A DNA stretch of 35,999 nt, from contig JAFEEH010000130.1 of assembly GCA_018241185.1 (NCBI GenBank), positions 1-35,999 of the forward strand, read 5' to 3'. The notes beneath the pieces were generated by a model. The model searched no databases. It saw only the letters and a list, made by a program, of their open reading frames with translations, and was not told the DNA's origin. Numbering within the stretch: the stretch's first letter is position 1; every line of letters starts with the position of its first letter. The translations under genes were made by a program, and so were the position numbers. This stretch comes from Pseudomonadota bacterium (GTDB lineage Bacteria > Pseudomonadota > Gammaproteobacteria > Burkholderiales > Burkholderiaceae_C). This document shows, in pieces, positions 1 through 5,865 of this stretch.

Positions 1-124
1 GCAGACCAATCTAGAAAGAAGGAGAAGACCAAGAACTTATCCACACCGTGAGCCGCCAGGCTCGCAAAGAGGGTGGGTCAATATTCGATGGAAATGCCGG
101 GTCAGGATTCCATGGAAATCAACA
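1..124. mobile_element. Terminal part of an IS21-family insertion sequence (continues left of the window)
   Basis: Two imperfect direct copies of a motif of about 21 bp (GGGTCA, two variable bases, ATTC, then ATGGAAAT) lie at 75-95 and 99-119. The second is followed by CAACA ending near 124. Tandem transposase-binding repeats and an end in CA are typical of IS21-family termini, and I recognise this terminal sequence type from that family. Frame +1 from base 1 reads 16 lysine-rich codons to a stop at 49-51, which could be the tail of IstB; that part is weak. The element body, its other end and any target duplication lie outside the window. Confidence 0.6.
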
Positions 125-204
125 ACCAGGCTCTGAAAGGGCCCGGGCGGCGAGCACTGCGCCCTTTCTGGCGGTTTCAGCAGGTGTTGGGGAGACTGCA
201 GACA

Positions 205-645
205 TCAAACAACTCCGTGAGCTTCAAGATGTCGAACAGCAGCCAAGGCGTAAGCCGACTCAGCCTCTTCTGCCGTAGCAAAGCAGCCGATGTACTTCTT
301 CGAGAGGTAGACCTGGTAGGGGCGCCGCCGGCGTCGAACGAACGTCCAGCCGCGACCGGTGCCAGCGTTCATCACGCCAGCGAGCGACGTTTCCCTAGGA
401 TGGTTGGCCCGAGAGTCTTTCGCGTCTTGGCTGTGCGTGATGATCTCGACGTTCCCAAGTGCATAGGGACCGACATCACCGTGGCGCGCCATCACGAAGC
501 GGTCTTTTCCGATTCCACGCTGATCCAATTTTCCCGACGCTTGCCAGATCGCGAGCCACTGCTCGAACGTCAAATGCCACTCGATCCCGCGTCGAGCCGC
601 TGCGTTCTTTTGCATACGAAATGCGTTGGGGAGTAACTCTTTCAT
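205..645 (-). CDS. Phage AP2/HNH-like endonuclease (probable homing-type nuclease)
   Basis: This encodes 146 residues. The first half carries the pattern RFVMARHGDVGPY followed by GNVEIITH, which I associate with phage proteins annotated as HNH-like endonucleases. The last 50 residues resemble an AP2 DNA-binding domain: aromatic and basic strands, then YIGCFATAEEAESAY leading into a helix. AP2 fused to a nuclease is common in homing endonucleases. A classic H-N-H triad is not obvious, so activity is uncertain. It is the last visible gene of the leftward cro operon. It uses more A/T-ending codons than the backbone genes, which fits a mobile gene. The IS21-like end lies 80 bp past its stop. Confidence 0.6.
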   Translation of the reverse strand: MKELLPNAFRMQKNAAARRGIEWHLTFEQWLAIWQASGKLDQRGIGKDRFVMARHGDVGPYALGNVEIITHSQDAKDSRANHPRETSLAGVMNAGTGRGWTFVRRRRRPYQVYLSKKYIGCFATAEEAESAYALAAVRHLEAHGVV

Positions 646-877
646 GACTCACCGCCCTACCGCTTCGGCAGATCCAGACCTCATCCACACGAGCACCCGC
701 ACGCACCTGAGCACCAACCGCGACCCGGTGGGCATCAAGCCGGCGCAAGTCGTGCTGCGCATGACGCGCATGGAAATGCGGTGGCTGGATGGCGAGGTGG
801 CCGTGCGGTTCACAGGACGGGACATCGACGTGACGCCGCGCAGCAGCAAGTCGCGCCCGCCGCGGCATCGCGGATAG
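644..877 (+). CDS. Small ORF, alternative to the antisense ORF at 649-882
   Basis: This open frame of 77 codons has an ATG preceded by GGGGAG about 11 bases upstream. Its product is more protein-like than the antisense reading: the middle segment EMRWLDGEVAVRFTGRDIDV has alternating hydrophobic and charged residues, and codons such as CTG, GTG, ATC and GAC dominate. Against it, it would run opposite to the surrounding cro operon, and its ATG overlaps the ATG of the gene at 205-645 on the other strand. Both readings share the same wobble positions, so GC3 cannot separate them. Function unknown. Confidence 0.35.
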   Translation: MTHRPTASADPDLIHTSTRTHLSTNRDPVGIKPAQVVLRMTRMEMRWLDGEVAVRFTGRDIDVTPRSSKSRPPRHRG

Positions 878-882
878 CTCAT
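649..882 (-). CDS. Small ORF tiled between cro and the AP2/HNH gene
   Basis: This open frame of 77 codons fits exactly between its neighbours. The cro stop at 884 is followed one base later by this ATG, and its stop is followed three bases later by the next ATG at 645. That tight tiling is what a phage early operon looks like. The product is rich in Arg, Ser and Met and resembles no family I know, and its codon use is poorer than that of the antisense ORF at 644-877. At most one of the two is likely to be real. Confidence 0.3.
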   Translation of the reverse strand: MSYPRCRGGRDLLLRGVTSMSRPVNRTATSPSSHRISMRVMRSTTCAGLMPTGSRLVLRCVRVLVWMRSGSAEAVGR

Positions 883-883
883 G

Positions 884-1060
884 TCAGCCCCGGGCGGCCC
901 GCTTGGGCGGCTTCCGCAAGAACAGCTTGGGGAATTCGAGCTTCACCGCTGCGGGGATGCCGCGCTTGCACCAGTTGCCCACGCGGTGGACGCTGAAGCC
1001 CAGCTTCGCGGCAAGTTTGGTAGGGCCGCCGTGTGCCTGGATGAGTTCCGAATCGGTCAT
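884..1060 (-). CDS. Cro-like repressor
   Basis: A protein of 58 residues starting MTDSELIQAHGG. The segment GGPTKLAAKLGFSVHRVGNW is a compact helix-turn-helix of the Cro/YdaS type, and GNWCKRGIP matches the recognition-helix end usual in these proteins. It is divergent from the cI gene at 1141 across an 80-bp control region with two operator-like palindromes, the standard layout of a lambdoid immunity switch. It should open the leftward early operon. No Shine-Dalgarno sequence is visible, and the inferred transcription start is only about 3 bases before the ATG, so the message may be leaderless. Confidence 0.75.
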   Translation of the reverse strand: MTDSELIQAHGGPTKLAAKLGFSVHRVGNWCKRGIPAAVKLEFPKLFLRKPPKRAARG

Positions 1061-1140
1061 AGGAACGCCATTTTACACACTGTGTTTAATATTTCAACAT
1101 GGTGTTTTCACGCGGCGTTTAAGTGAGGCACAATGGCGTC
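1061..1140. promoter_or_regulatory. cI/cro divergent control region with two operators
   Basis: Leftward cro promoter: -35 TTGAAA (complement of 1092-1097), a 16-bp spacer, and -10 TAAAAT (complement of 1070-1075). Two related 11-bp sites, CACACTGTGTT at 1076-1086 and AACATGGTGTT at 1096-1106, have centres 20 bp apart, about two helical turns. The first fills the cro promoter spacer. They are the likely CI/Cro operators. A GAGG at 1125-1128 may serve translation of cI. Confidence 0.6.
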
Positions 1141-1524
1141 ATGCACCCCACGATCGAGCGCCTCATCAAGTTCGTGTACACGGCGTCAGGCATGCCGCCA
1201 AGCACCCAGCAGATGCTGTCCGCCCTGGGGGTATCGGCGGCAACCATGTCTAACTGGAAGACGCGCGGGATGTCGAAGGAAGGCGCACTACGCGCCGAGG
1301 CGGTCTACGGGTGTTCAGCCCATTGGCTGCTGACGGGGGAAGGGCCGGAGCAGGCGCATGCGGTCGGTTCGGCGGCACCGGTGGAATCGTGGCCATTCCG
1401 CCGAATCGACTACGCCAAGGTGAAGGCGCTCTCCCCTGCTCGGCTCGCAGAACTGGAGACGGCGGTGCTGATCGCGGCCGGGCATTTGGGGCTGGATGTC
1501 CGGGAATCGGACGACCGGCGGTAG
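1141..1524 (+). CDS. CI-like phage repressor without peptidase domain
   Basis: A 127-residue protein. Residues 1-70 form a CI-type helix-turn-helix (LSALGVSAATMSNWKTRGMS) followed by GALRAEAVYGCSAHWLLTGEG, the usual end of that domain in CI-like prophage repressors. The remaining 55 residues hold a short WPFRRIDY segment and a helix. The LexA/S24 self-cleaving peptidase domain of lambda CI is absent, so RecA-stimulated autocleavage is not expected and induction should need another signal; the antirepressor at 5866 is a candidate. The ATG at 1141 is preferred over the in-frame GTG at 1123 because the helix-turn-helix begins just after it. Confidence 0.75.
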   Translation: MHPTIERLIKFVYTASGMPPSTQQMLSALGVSAATMSNWKTRGMSKEGALRAEAVYGCSAHWLLTGEGPEQAHAVGSAAPVESWPFRRIDYAKVKALSPARLAELETAVLIAAGHLGLDVRESDDRR

Positions 1525-1609
1525 CCACGGCGTCAACTGGACGAGGCCGGCAGGCGGCGTCGCGCAGAAGTGAGGCGCGCCAAGCACAATTCGTGCCCAT
1601 CGGAACTTT

Positions 1610-1647
1610 CCGTTGATTGGCCAACACTAATCAAGGAAAATCAACGG
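1610..1647 (+). promoter_or_regulatory. Promoter with nested inverted repeats before the Panacea gene
   Basis: A perfect 9-bp inverted repeat CCGTTGATT (1610-1618) / AATCAACGG (1639-1647) has a 20-bp spacer. The spacer holds the palindrome TTGGCCAA (1617-1624) and a further AATCAA (1629-1634). TTGATT at 1613 and GAAAAT at 1636 are spaced 17 bp as a plausible -35/-10 pair, so the repeats overlap the promoter. This is the arrangement expected for autoregulation of a toxin-antitoxin operon. Confidence 0.5.
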
Positions 1648-1666
1648 CTACCGAGGCACCCCTCAC

Positions 1667-2230
1667 TTGGAACTCAATCGCAATCGCCTTCTCAACGCGG
1701 CGGTGTTCTTCTCTTCGAACACCAAGTACTGCGGCAAGATAAAGCTCTTCAAACTGCTTTATCTGCTGGACTTCGAGCACTTCAAGGCTACGGGTCGCAG
1801 TGTGACCGGCGCGGACTACTCTGCGTGGAAGTTTGGCCCTGTTCCCGATCAGATGAATGAGGAATGGGAGCATCCCGAAGAGGACTTTGATGCGGCACTT
1901 GAAATCGTGCCGGAAAAGGTGATCGATTTCGTTCGGGAGACCGTTCGACCAAAGGTCCACTTCGACGACAAAGAATTCACACCCCGACAACTTGCACTAC
2001 TCGAGAGGCTTTCGGCAGAACATCGAGACAGCCGGGCTCCGGAGATGATCGATGTGACCCACGCTGAGAACGGAGCTTGGGCGAAGGTGTGGCGGGGCGG
2101 AACGGGGCGTAACCAGCACATCCCATATGAGCTTGCCGTCGCAGATGATGACCCAAACCGGGAAGCCATCTTGAATCGTTCGAAAGCGGACCGGGACCAC
2201 CTTGCTGCAGTGCAGTACGTCGGCTACTGA
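1667..2230 (+). CDS. Panacea-domain (DUF4065) protein, probable antitoxin
   Basis: A 187-residue protein. Residues 8-75 carry the Panacea pattern: a helix, then KIKLFKLLYLLDFEHFKATG, then SAWKFGPVPDQMNEE. This domain is known as a versatile antitoxin domain paired with many unrelated toxins, and related proteins (SocA) act as adaptors. Here it is followed two bases later by a second gene on the same strand, which suggests a two-gene toxin-antitoxin operon. The start is a TTG at 1667 with GAGG ten bases upstream; no in-frame ATG lies near the domain start. Inverted repeats over the promoter suggest autoregulation. The pair sits after cI, a usual place for lysogeny-expressed cargo. Confidence 0.72.
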   Translation: MELNRNRLLNAAVFFSSNTKYCGKIKLFKLLYLLDFEHFKATGRSVTGADYSAWKFGPVPDQMNEEWEHPEEDFDAALEIVPEKVIDFVRETVRPKVHFDDKEFTPRQLALLERLSAEHRDSRAPEMIDVTHAENGAWAKVWRGGTGRNQHIPYELAVADDDPNREAILNRSKADRDHLAAVQYVGY

Positions 2231-2232
2231 CG

Positions 2233-2667
2233 ATGCCGCTCGCGGGCGAGGTTTGGCTCCACAGTCGGTACTATTTCGACAATGACACCGGGGCTTGGAG
2301 AAGCAAATTTCTTCTCGTTCTTGGCATGCACGGCGGGGATATCGTCTACCGTCTCCTGACGAGTAGGCGCTATGGACGCCCGCACTTTCCCCCCTGCTTT
2401 CACGGTGACCCTTACCCGGGGTTCTACCTTGGCGTGTTGGGCGGCCCACTTACGAAAGACAGTTGGCTCGACCTAAGGGAGGAGGACGACCTTGACCCGA
2501 ACTACTTCGTAAACAAGCAGGCGGCTGGTCTCCTCACTTACATCACGGCGCTGCCCACGCAACTTCTTTGCCCCGCCTTGCGATGTGCCGCACAAGCGCC
2601 TGATACCACCAAGCGCCAGGCAGCAGCGATGTACGCTACCAGAGCCCATCTCGGCTGCACAGACTAG
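2233..2667 (+). CDS. Putative toxin partner of the Panacea protein (possibly PemK/MazF-like)
   Basis: A 144-residue protein beginning two bases after the Panacea stop, so almost certainly cotranslated. The N-terminus GEVWLHSRYYFDNDTG, then KFLLVLG, a turn, and YRLLTSR is the strand order of the SH3-like barrel of PemK/MazF ribonucleases (GEVW at the start, LVL in the next strand, then a TSR-like strand). I see no catalytic residue that settles it. The C-terminal 45 residues look helical. The fold assignment is from pattern only; the toxin role is inferred from operon position. An intrinsic terminator starts at its stop codon. Confidence 0.55.
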   Translation: MPLAGEVWLHSRYYFDNDTGAWRSKFLLVLGMHGGDIVYRLLTSRRYGRPHFPPCFHGDPYPGFYLGVLGGPLTKDSWLDLREEDDLDPNYFVNKQAAGLLTYITALPTQLLCPALRCAAQAPDTTKRQAAAMYATRAHLGCTD

Positions 2668-2689
2668 CCCGCCATGCGCGGGCTTTTTT
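2666..2689 (+). terminator. Intrinsic terminator of the toxin-antitoxin operon
   Basis: A 7-bp perfect stem AGCCCGC / GCGGGCT with loop CATGC is followed by six T. It begins inside the stop codon of the upstream gene. Confidence 0.85.
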
Positions 2690-2732
2690 GCGCCTGGCGC
2701 CGCAGGTATGCTGTGGATCACTGGAGGTTGAG

Positions 2733-3032
2733 ATGCTCAAGCTGCTGGATACGGGATGGGTCGCATACAGGTTCGGGAAGTGGCGCTGGGTGCCCTACTT
2801 CGCTGCGGGCCTGGTGTTCATGGTGATCGGCTGGGCAGCCACTGAGATCCTCGCCGTCGTACAGTCCATGAATCCTGCGGGGGCCGATGCGGGCGTATCC
2901 CCTTGGCCTTTCGCACTGACCGCAGCACTGGCGTTGCTCTTGATGATCTACAGCGTGTGGCTGTGCTATGTCGACGGGGTGCGTGAGGACTACAAAAAGA
3001 GTGCCGAGCACTACCGGACGCACGGCTGGTAG
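2733..3032 (+). CDS. Small two-helix membrane protein, function unknown
   Basis: A 99-residue protein. The ATG at 2733 has a GGAGG six bases upstream, which decides it over the longer in-frame reading from 2688. Two transmembrane helices are evident: WVPYFAAGLVFMVIGWAATEIL and PFALTAALALLLMIYSVWL (residues roughly 20-42 and 58-78). A short charged tail ends EDYKKSAEHYRTHGW. It lies between two terminators and so is its own transcription unit. No family recognised. In a prophage, small membrane proteins of this kind may act in superinfection exclusion, but nothing in the sequence shows that. Confidence 0.65.
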   Translation: MLKLLDTGWVAYRFGKWRWVPYFAAGLVFMVIGWAATEILAVVQSMNPAGADAGVSPWPFALTAALALLLMIYSVWLCYVDGVREDYKKSAEHYRTHGW

Positions 3033-3040
3033 CCTGGTCA

Positions 3041-3077
3041 CCCCTACGTCCGGAAGCCAGCCGCGCGTGGGGTTTTT
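3041..3077 (+). terminator. Probable intrinsic terminator
   Basis: CCCC-T-ACG (3041-3048) can pair with CGTGGGG (3066-3072) with one bulged T, followed by five T. It lies between the convergent genes ending at 3032 and 3106. Confidence 0.55.
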
Positions 3078-3105
3078 CCGTAGGGGGCAGCTTGCAAGCT
3101 CACGG

Positions 3106-3369
3106 CTAAGGCGAAGGGTCGCTTGGGTCTAACCGACTCTGTTCAGCATCGATCCAAGCTTTCCCGGCCGCGATGACCGCCGCGTAAGCCTCATCGGGCG
3201 TGGAAAAGACTTCTCCAATCCGTGGGCCTTCATGGACAGCCTTCCCAGCTTTGTCCCTCACGCTGAAACCCAGTGCTTTGAGCTTTCCTTGGACTCCTTC
3301 AATCCTTGGGAAGATGAAGTGCCCACGGTATTCGTGACCATGGGACTTAGGCGGCTTGTTCGCATCCAT
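3106..3369 (-). CDS. Small prophage protein, function unknown
   Basis: An 87-residue protein beginning MDANKPPKSHGHEYRGHF. A conserved-looking core, KALGFSVRDKAGKAVHEGPR then IGEVFSTPDEAYAAVIAAGK, suggests two or three strands followed by a helix. I do not recognise the family. The longer in-frame extension upstream is rejected because it lies antisense to the gene on the plus strand and is Ser/Arg-rich. Its ATG overlaps the plus-strand ATG at 3368, so the two genes are divergent with no intergenic space if both starts are right. Confidence 0.5.
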   Translation of the reverse strand: MDANKPPKSHGHEYRGHFIFPRIEGVQGKLKALGFSVRDKAGKAVHEGPRIGEVFSTPDEAYAAVIAAGKAWIDAEQSRLDPSDPSP

Positions 3370-4039
3370 GGACCCGCTTGTACCACCGCTTGCACGACTG
3401 CACGGCATGCCTGAAGAACTACCCGACGTCGAGGCGCGGCGCGGCACCTCCAACCCCATCGCCGAGGCAGGCTCAGTTCTCGGCGCCCTCATCGAACTCT
3501 GGAGCGAATGGTTTCCAGAGCAAGACTTCCTGCAGAAATTTTTCAAGCCCATGTGGGACGATGAGAAGACCTCAGGAAGCGACCAGGTCGACCAGATTCG
3601 GGAGATCGAAGAACTGAAGGACTGGAACGGCGCCCCAATCACCGCCGCCGAGCGCGACGCGTTCGTCAAGATCGCCTTACTCATGGCGGCATGCGCGTTT
3701 GCGGTACAAGCCATGAAGGCTCCGAAGAATTCCTCGGCCGCATGGACCTATGCCATCGATGCGTCTAGATGGCTCGGCATCCTGCAGGGGTTTCACTCTG
3801 GTGTTGGTCGGGGCACCGCTGCCAGCGAGCTGGCGCGGCGCGGTGCAGACGCCGCGCACGCAGAGAATCGCGCGATGAAGGCGCTGGTCATTCAATGGTG
3901 CGACGACAACATGGCCGCGTTCCGCAGTATGGATGCCGCTGCACAGGCAATCGCTGGGACGTTGGTGCCCGTGACCTTTCGCACCGCGCGCGATTGGATC
4001 GGCGCCTGGAAAAAGCTACGGTCTGCCGGCAAACCGTAG
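3368..4039 (+). CDS. Prophage protein, function unknown
   Basis: Up to 223 residues. Candidate starts are ATG 3368, a later in-frame ATG at 3407 (MPEELPDVEARRG) and an upstream TTG at 3356; none has a good Shine-Dalgarno. The 3407 start would leave about 38 bp between this gene and the divergent gene at 3369. The protein looks mostly helical and soluble, with a hydrophobic helix IALLMAACAFAVQAM near the middle and a C-terminal FRTARDWIGAWKKLRSAGKP. No family recognised. It lies in the accessory stretch between cI and the Arc-gene block. Confidence 0.5.
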   Translation: MDPLVPPLARLHGMPEELPDVEARRGTSNPIAEAGSVLGALIELWSEWFPEQDFLQKFFKPMWDDEKTSGSDQVDQIREIEELKDWNGAPITAAERDAFVKIALLMAACAFAVQAMKAPKNSSAAWTYAIDASRWLGILQGFHSGVGRGTAASELARRGADAAHAENRAMKALVIQWCDDNMAAFRSMDAAAQAIAGTLVPVTFRTARDWIGAWKKLRSAGKP

Positions 4040-4344
4040 GCTCTGCAGGCACACCGGACGGGCGGCCGGCAAGCCGCTTTCACACACGACCCTGAGCGAC
4101 GAAAGTACGGACAGTCGCTCGTCTCAGCGACTTTCCAGTTACTCAAAAGTCGCCGATGAATCCCTCGCTTTCGTCCCGTCGCAGCCCTACCGTTGAGGGC
4201 ATGCACACGCGTCGGAAAACGTCAGACGAAAAGCAGACAGTCGCGGGCTTCCAATATTTCGAAGAGGCCGCGACGATGCGCGGCATGAAGATGCTGTGCG
4301 CATCGGTCAACAAGGAGTTCGAGTCCAGTGCCGTGGGTGCGATG
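4040..4344. other. Gene-free stretch with a hairpin
   Basis: No convincing gene is seen in these 305 bases. A perfect 7-bp hairpin AGTCGCT / AGCGACT (4113-4132, loop CGTCTC) followed by TT may be a weak terminator for the plus-strand gene before it. The words GAGCGACGAAAGT and CAGCGACTTTCC around it are related in inverted orientation. A plus-strand open frame from 4156 runs on antisense through the Arc-type gene and is rejected. Confidence 0.4.
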
Positions 4345-4764
4345 TCAGCGCTTCTTTTTTTTAGCGACTCGTTTCATGGGGGCCGCAGCCTCGCCGCCAA
4401 CCGTCCCGGGCCGATCGTGCCAAGCGGGTGGCCCACCGGAAATGTCACTCGTCGGCTCTCCGTCCTCGTACTGCCGGAAAAGTTGAGCAAGGACGAACGC
4501 GTGTTGCAGGCTCTGAGCAAGTTCACTGAACAGCTCTTTCGGCGTGCGCTCCGTCATCTCTCCAGTTGCATCAAAGCTCCGCACTATGCGCGGTGCCGGA
4601 ATGTACCCGTCAGGCACTACCAAGGCCTTTTCCAGCAGCGAAATCAACTCAGCGTTGTAGCTGCGTCCACTCGCTTTCGCCGATTCATGCACTTTGGCGT
4701 GCAGTTCCGGCGGCAACCTCAGGGCAGTCTTGATGAAATTGCTCTGATCGATGGATGTAGCCAT
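4345..4764 (-). CDS. Arc-family ribbon-helix-helix repressor with C-terminal extension
   Basis: A 139-residue protein. Residues 8-48 are an Arc/Mnt ribbon-helix-helix domain: a strand KTALRLPPELH, helix A KVHESAKASGRS, then YNAELISLLEKAL. The RLPPEL...SYNAE signature matches the Arc family of phage P22. The 90-residue extension ends in the basic run KRVAKKKKR. ATG 4764 begins directly before the domain, but the GGAGG before it is only one base away, so translation may begin differently. It is divergent from the Arc-type gene at 4860 across about 95 bp of repeats, and probably controls itself, its neighbour and the downstream antirepressor block. Confidence 0.72.
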   Translation of the reverse strand: MATSIDQSNFIKTALRLPPELHAKVHESAKASGRSYNAELISLLEKALVVPDGYIPAPRIVRSFDATGEMTERTPKELFSELAQSLQHAFVLAQLFRQYEDGEPTSDISGGPPAWHDRPGTVGGEAAAPMKRVAKKKKR

Positions 4765-4859
4765 GCCTCCATCATAGTCCCCACTGTCCTGTCGGAATTG
4801 CCTCCATTGTGGAGACATGGCTCTATGATGCCTTCATGCCTCCATGATGGGGACTCAAT
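4763..4859. promoter_or_regulatory. Operator region of the first divergent Arc pair
   Basis: Three direct copies of GCCTCCAT occur at 4765-4772, 4800-4807 and 4838-4845 (35 and 38 bp apart). An inverted pair CATCATAG (4770-4777) / CTATGATG (4823-4830) spans the interval, and CCATGATGG at 4842-4850 is nearly palindromic. The size and repeat density fit binding sites for ribbon-helix-helix repressors acting on both promoters. The repeats overlap the start of the leftward gene. Confidence 0.5.
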
Positions 4860-5048
4860 ATGAGAGCCGCGACTCAGATAAATTTTGTGAGAACAGCGCT
4901 TCGGCTACCGCCGGACTTGCATCGCGAAGTGCACGAATCGGCGCGAGAGAATGAGCGAACTTTCAACGGCGAGCTTATCCATCAACTCCGGCTGGCGTAC
5001 AGCCGCGATCCTCGCCCCATTGAGCGGCAACCGGAGGGTCGGCTGTGA
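4860..5048 (+). CDS. Small Arc-family ribbon-helix-helix protein
   Basis: A 62-residue protein that is essentially only the DNA-binding domain: strand FVRTALRLPPDLH, helix REVHESARENERT, then FNGELIHQLRLAYS. It is clearly related to the protein at 4345-4764 (TALRLPP, LH.EVHESA, F/YN.ELI), so the divergent pair looks like an ancient duplication. ATG 4860 has GGGGA seven bases upstream. Its stop lies 5 bp from the end of the convergent Arc-type gene at 5054. The layout recalls arc/mnt of the P22 immunity-I region. Confidence 0.72.
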   Translation: MRAATQINFVRTALRLPPDLHREVHESARENERTFNGELIHQLRLAYSRDPRPIERQPEGRL

Positions 5049-5053
5049 CGGCG

Positions 5054-5590
5054 CTATTCGCCGCCGGCGTGGGACCGGCGAAGCGACTTGGCCGAAGCCC
5101 AGGGATGGGGCTTTTGCAAGTTGTGCAACTGCACAACGCGTTTTGCCAAGGTCTCAATTTCCGTCGTCGTCAGCACCGAGGTCAGCGGCAGCGTCTCTAC
5201 GATTCGACTGAAATAGCTTTGCCGCTCTTCCTCTGTCCCTTGAATTCGAGGGCCACTGATGCCTTTAGCGAGTTCGGCCTTCGACGCGCTGATCACCGCT
5301 TCCCGACCCCCGAGATCCTCGACGCGCCGTCGGAGCAGCATCAGTTCATCGAGCAGCATCGCCTTGAGGATGGCCGCCCTATCGCGCGGATCCGAAAGCC
5401 CAATGGACACACCGATGCGTTGTTCACTGGTGGACGCCTCGTCTTCCGAGTCGAAGGATCCCTGCAGGCGATAGAGCAGTTCCGCGTGAAGGCTGCGACC
5501 GCTTGCCGCCGCAGCCTCCTGCACTCTTGCCTTCAACTCGTCCGGCATCCTCAAAGGGTAGCTTGGTGCTTGGTGTCGGTCTGTCGCCAT
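5054..5590 (-). CDS. Arc-family ribbon-helix-helix repressor with long C-terminal domain
   Basis: A 178-residue protein. The N-terminal ~50 residues match Arc: SYPLRMPDELKARVQEAAAA then SGRSLHAELLYRLQGSF. About 125 further residues look helical and charged, with a likely coiled-coil DELMLLRRRVEDLGGRE; this may mediate oligomerisation or antirepressor sensing, which is conjecture. ATG 5590 starts just ahead of the domain. It is divergent from the 57-residue Arc-type gene at 5675, repeating the long(-)/short(+) organisation of 4345-5048. No family match for the C-terminal part. Confidence 0.7.
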   Translation of the reverse strand: MATDRHQAPSYPLRMPDELKARVQEAAAASGRSLHAELLYRLQGSFDSEDEASTSEQRIGVSIGLSDPRDRAAILKAMLLDELMLLRRRVEDLGGREAVISASKAELAKGISGPRIQGTEEERQSYFSRIVETLPLTSVLTTTEIETLAKRVVQLHNLQKPHPWASAKSLRRSHAGGE

Positions 5591-5674
5591 AGCCAGATTG
5601 TGGACATCAAACAGAATCTCATCAAAGAATCTAATTGACATCCACGGACTGAGAATCTAAATTTCATCCACAGC
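5591..5674. promoter_or_regulatory. Operator region of the second divergent Arc pair
   Basis: AGAATCT occurs three times in the same orientation at 5613-5619, 5626-5632 and 5652-5658, with offsets of 13 and 26 bp (1x and 2x the same period). The region is bordered by an inverted pair TGTGGA (5599-5604) / TCCACA (5667-5672), whose flanks (cATcaaa and tttcAT) also agree. These repeats differ from those of the first Arc pair, which suggests that the two pairs have separate DNA specificities. Confidence 0.5.
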
Positions 5675-5848
5675 ATGAACACGACGAAGCAAATTAACCC
5701 GACGCCCGTGCGGCTGCCGCCTGAGCTCAAAGTGTGGCTGCAACACGAAGCAGTCGACCGGGAAGGCGGGAATCTGAACCGCGAGATCGTGCGGCGCCTT
5801 CAGCAGTCCCGCGAGCGGCAACTCGCGGCCCAGCAACCCAGCAACTAA
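5675..5848 (+). CDS. Small Arc-family ribbon-helix-helix protein
   Basis: A 57-residue protein, MNTTKQINPTPVRLPPELKV followed by WLQHEAVDREGGNLNREIVRRLQQSRERQ. The PVRLPPELK strand, helix A and NLNREIVRRL helix B are the Arc-type ribbon-helix-helix. No Shine-Dalgarno precedes the ATG. The stop is 17 bp before the antirepressor ATG, so the two probably share a transcript, the order expected if this protein limits antirepressor expression as Arc does for ant in P22. Confidence 0.7.
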   Translation: MNTTKQINPTPVRLPPELKVWLQHEAVDREGGNLNREIVRRLQQSRERQLAAQQPSN

Positions 5849-5853
5849 CCCGG

Positions 5854-5865
5854 GAACCCTAGCAA
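5854..5865 (+). promoter_or_regulatory. 12-bp direct repeat abutting the antirepressor start (copy 1)
   Basis: GAACCCTAGCAA ends on the base before ATG 5866. An identical 12-mer precedes the next gene at 6607-6618. It contains the rare CTAG word. Here there is no normal Shine-Dalgarno, so the site could be an operator, a translational control site or remnant duplication. Confidence 0.4.

Noticed and set aside
3370-3714. Long upstream extension of the minus-strand gene ending at 3106
   Set aside because: The extension is Ser/Arg-rich and antisense to the plus-strand gene; the conserved-looking part begins at the ATG at 3369.
4763-4859. CRISPR-like array
   Set aside because: Repeats are only 8 bp, three in number and placed between divergent repressor genes; they fit operators.
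4156-4863. Plus-strand open frame through the first Arc-type gene
   Set aside because: It is antisense to a clear ribbon-helix-helix gene and has no family resemblance.
5045-5638. Plus-strand open frame opposite the third Arc-type gene
   Set aside because: The minus strand has an Arc-type domain at the right distance from a repeat-rich control region; the plus reading has none.
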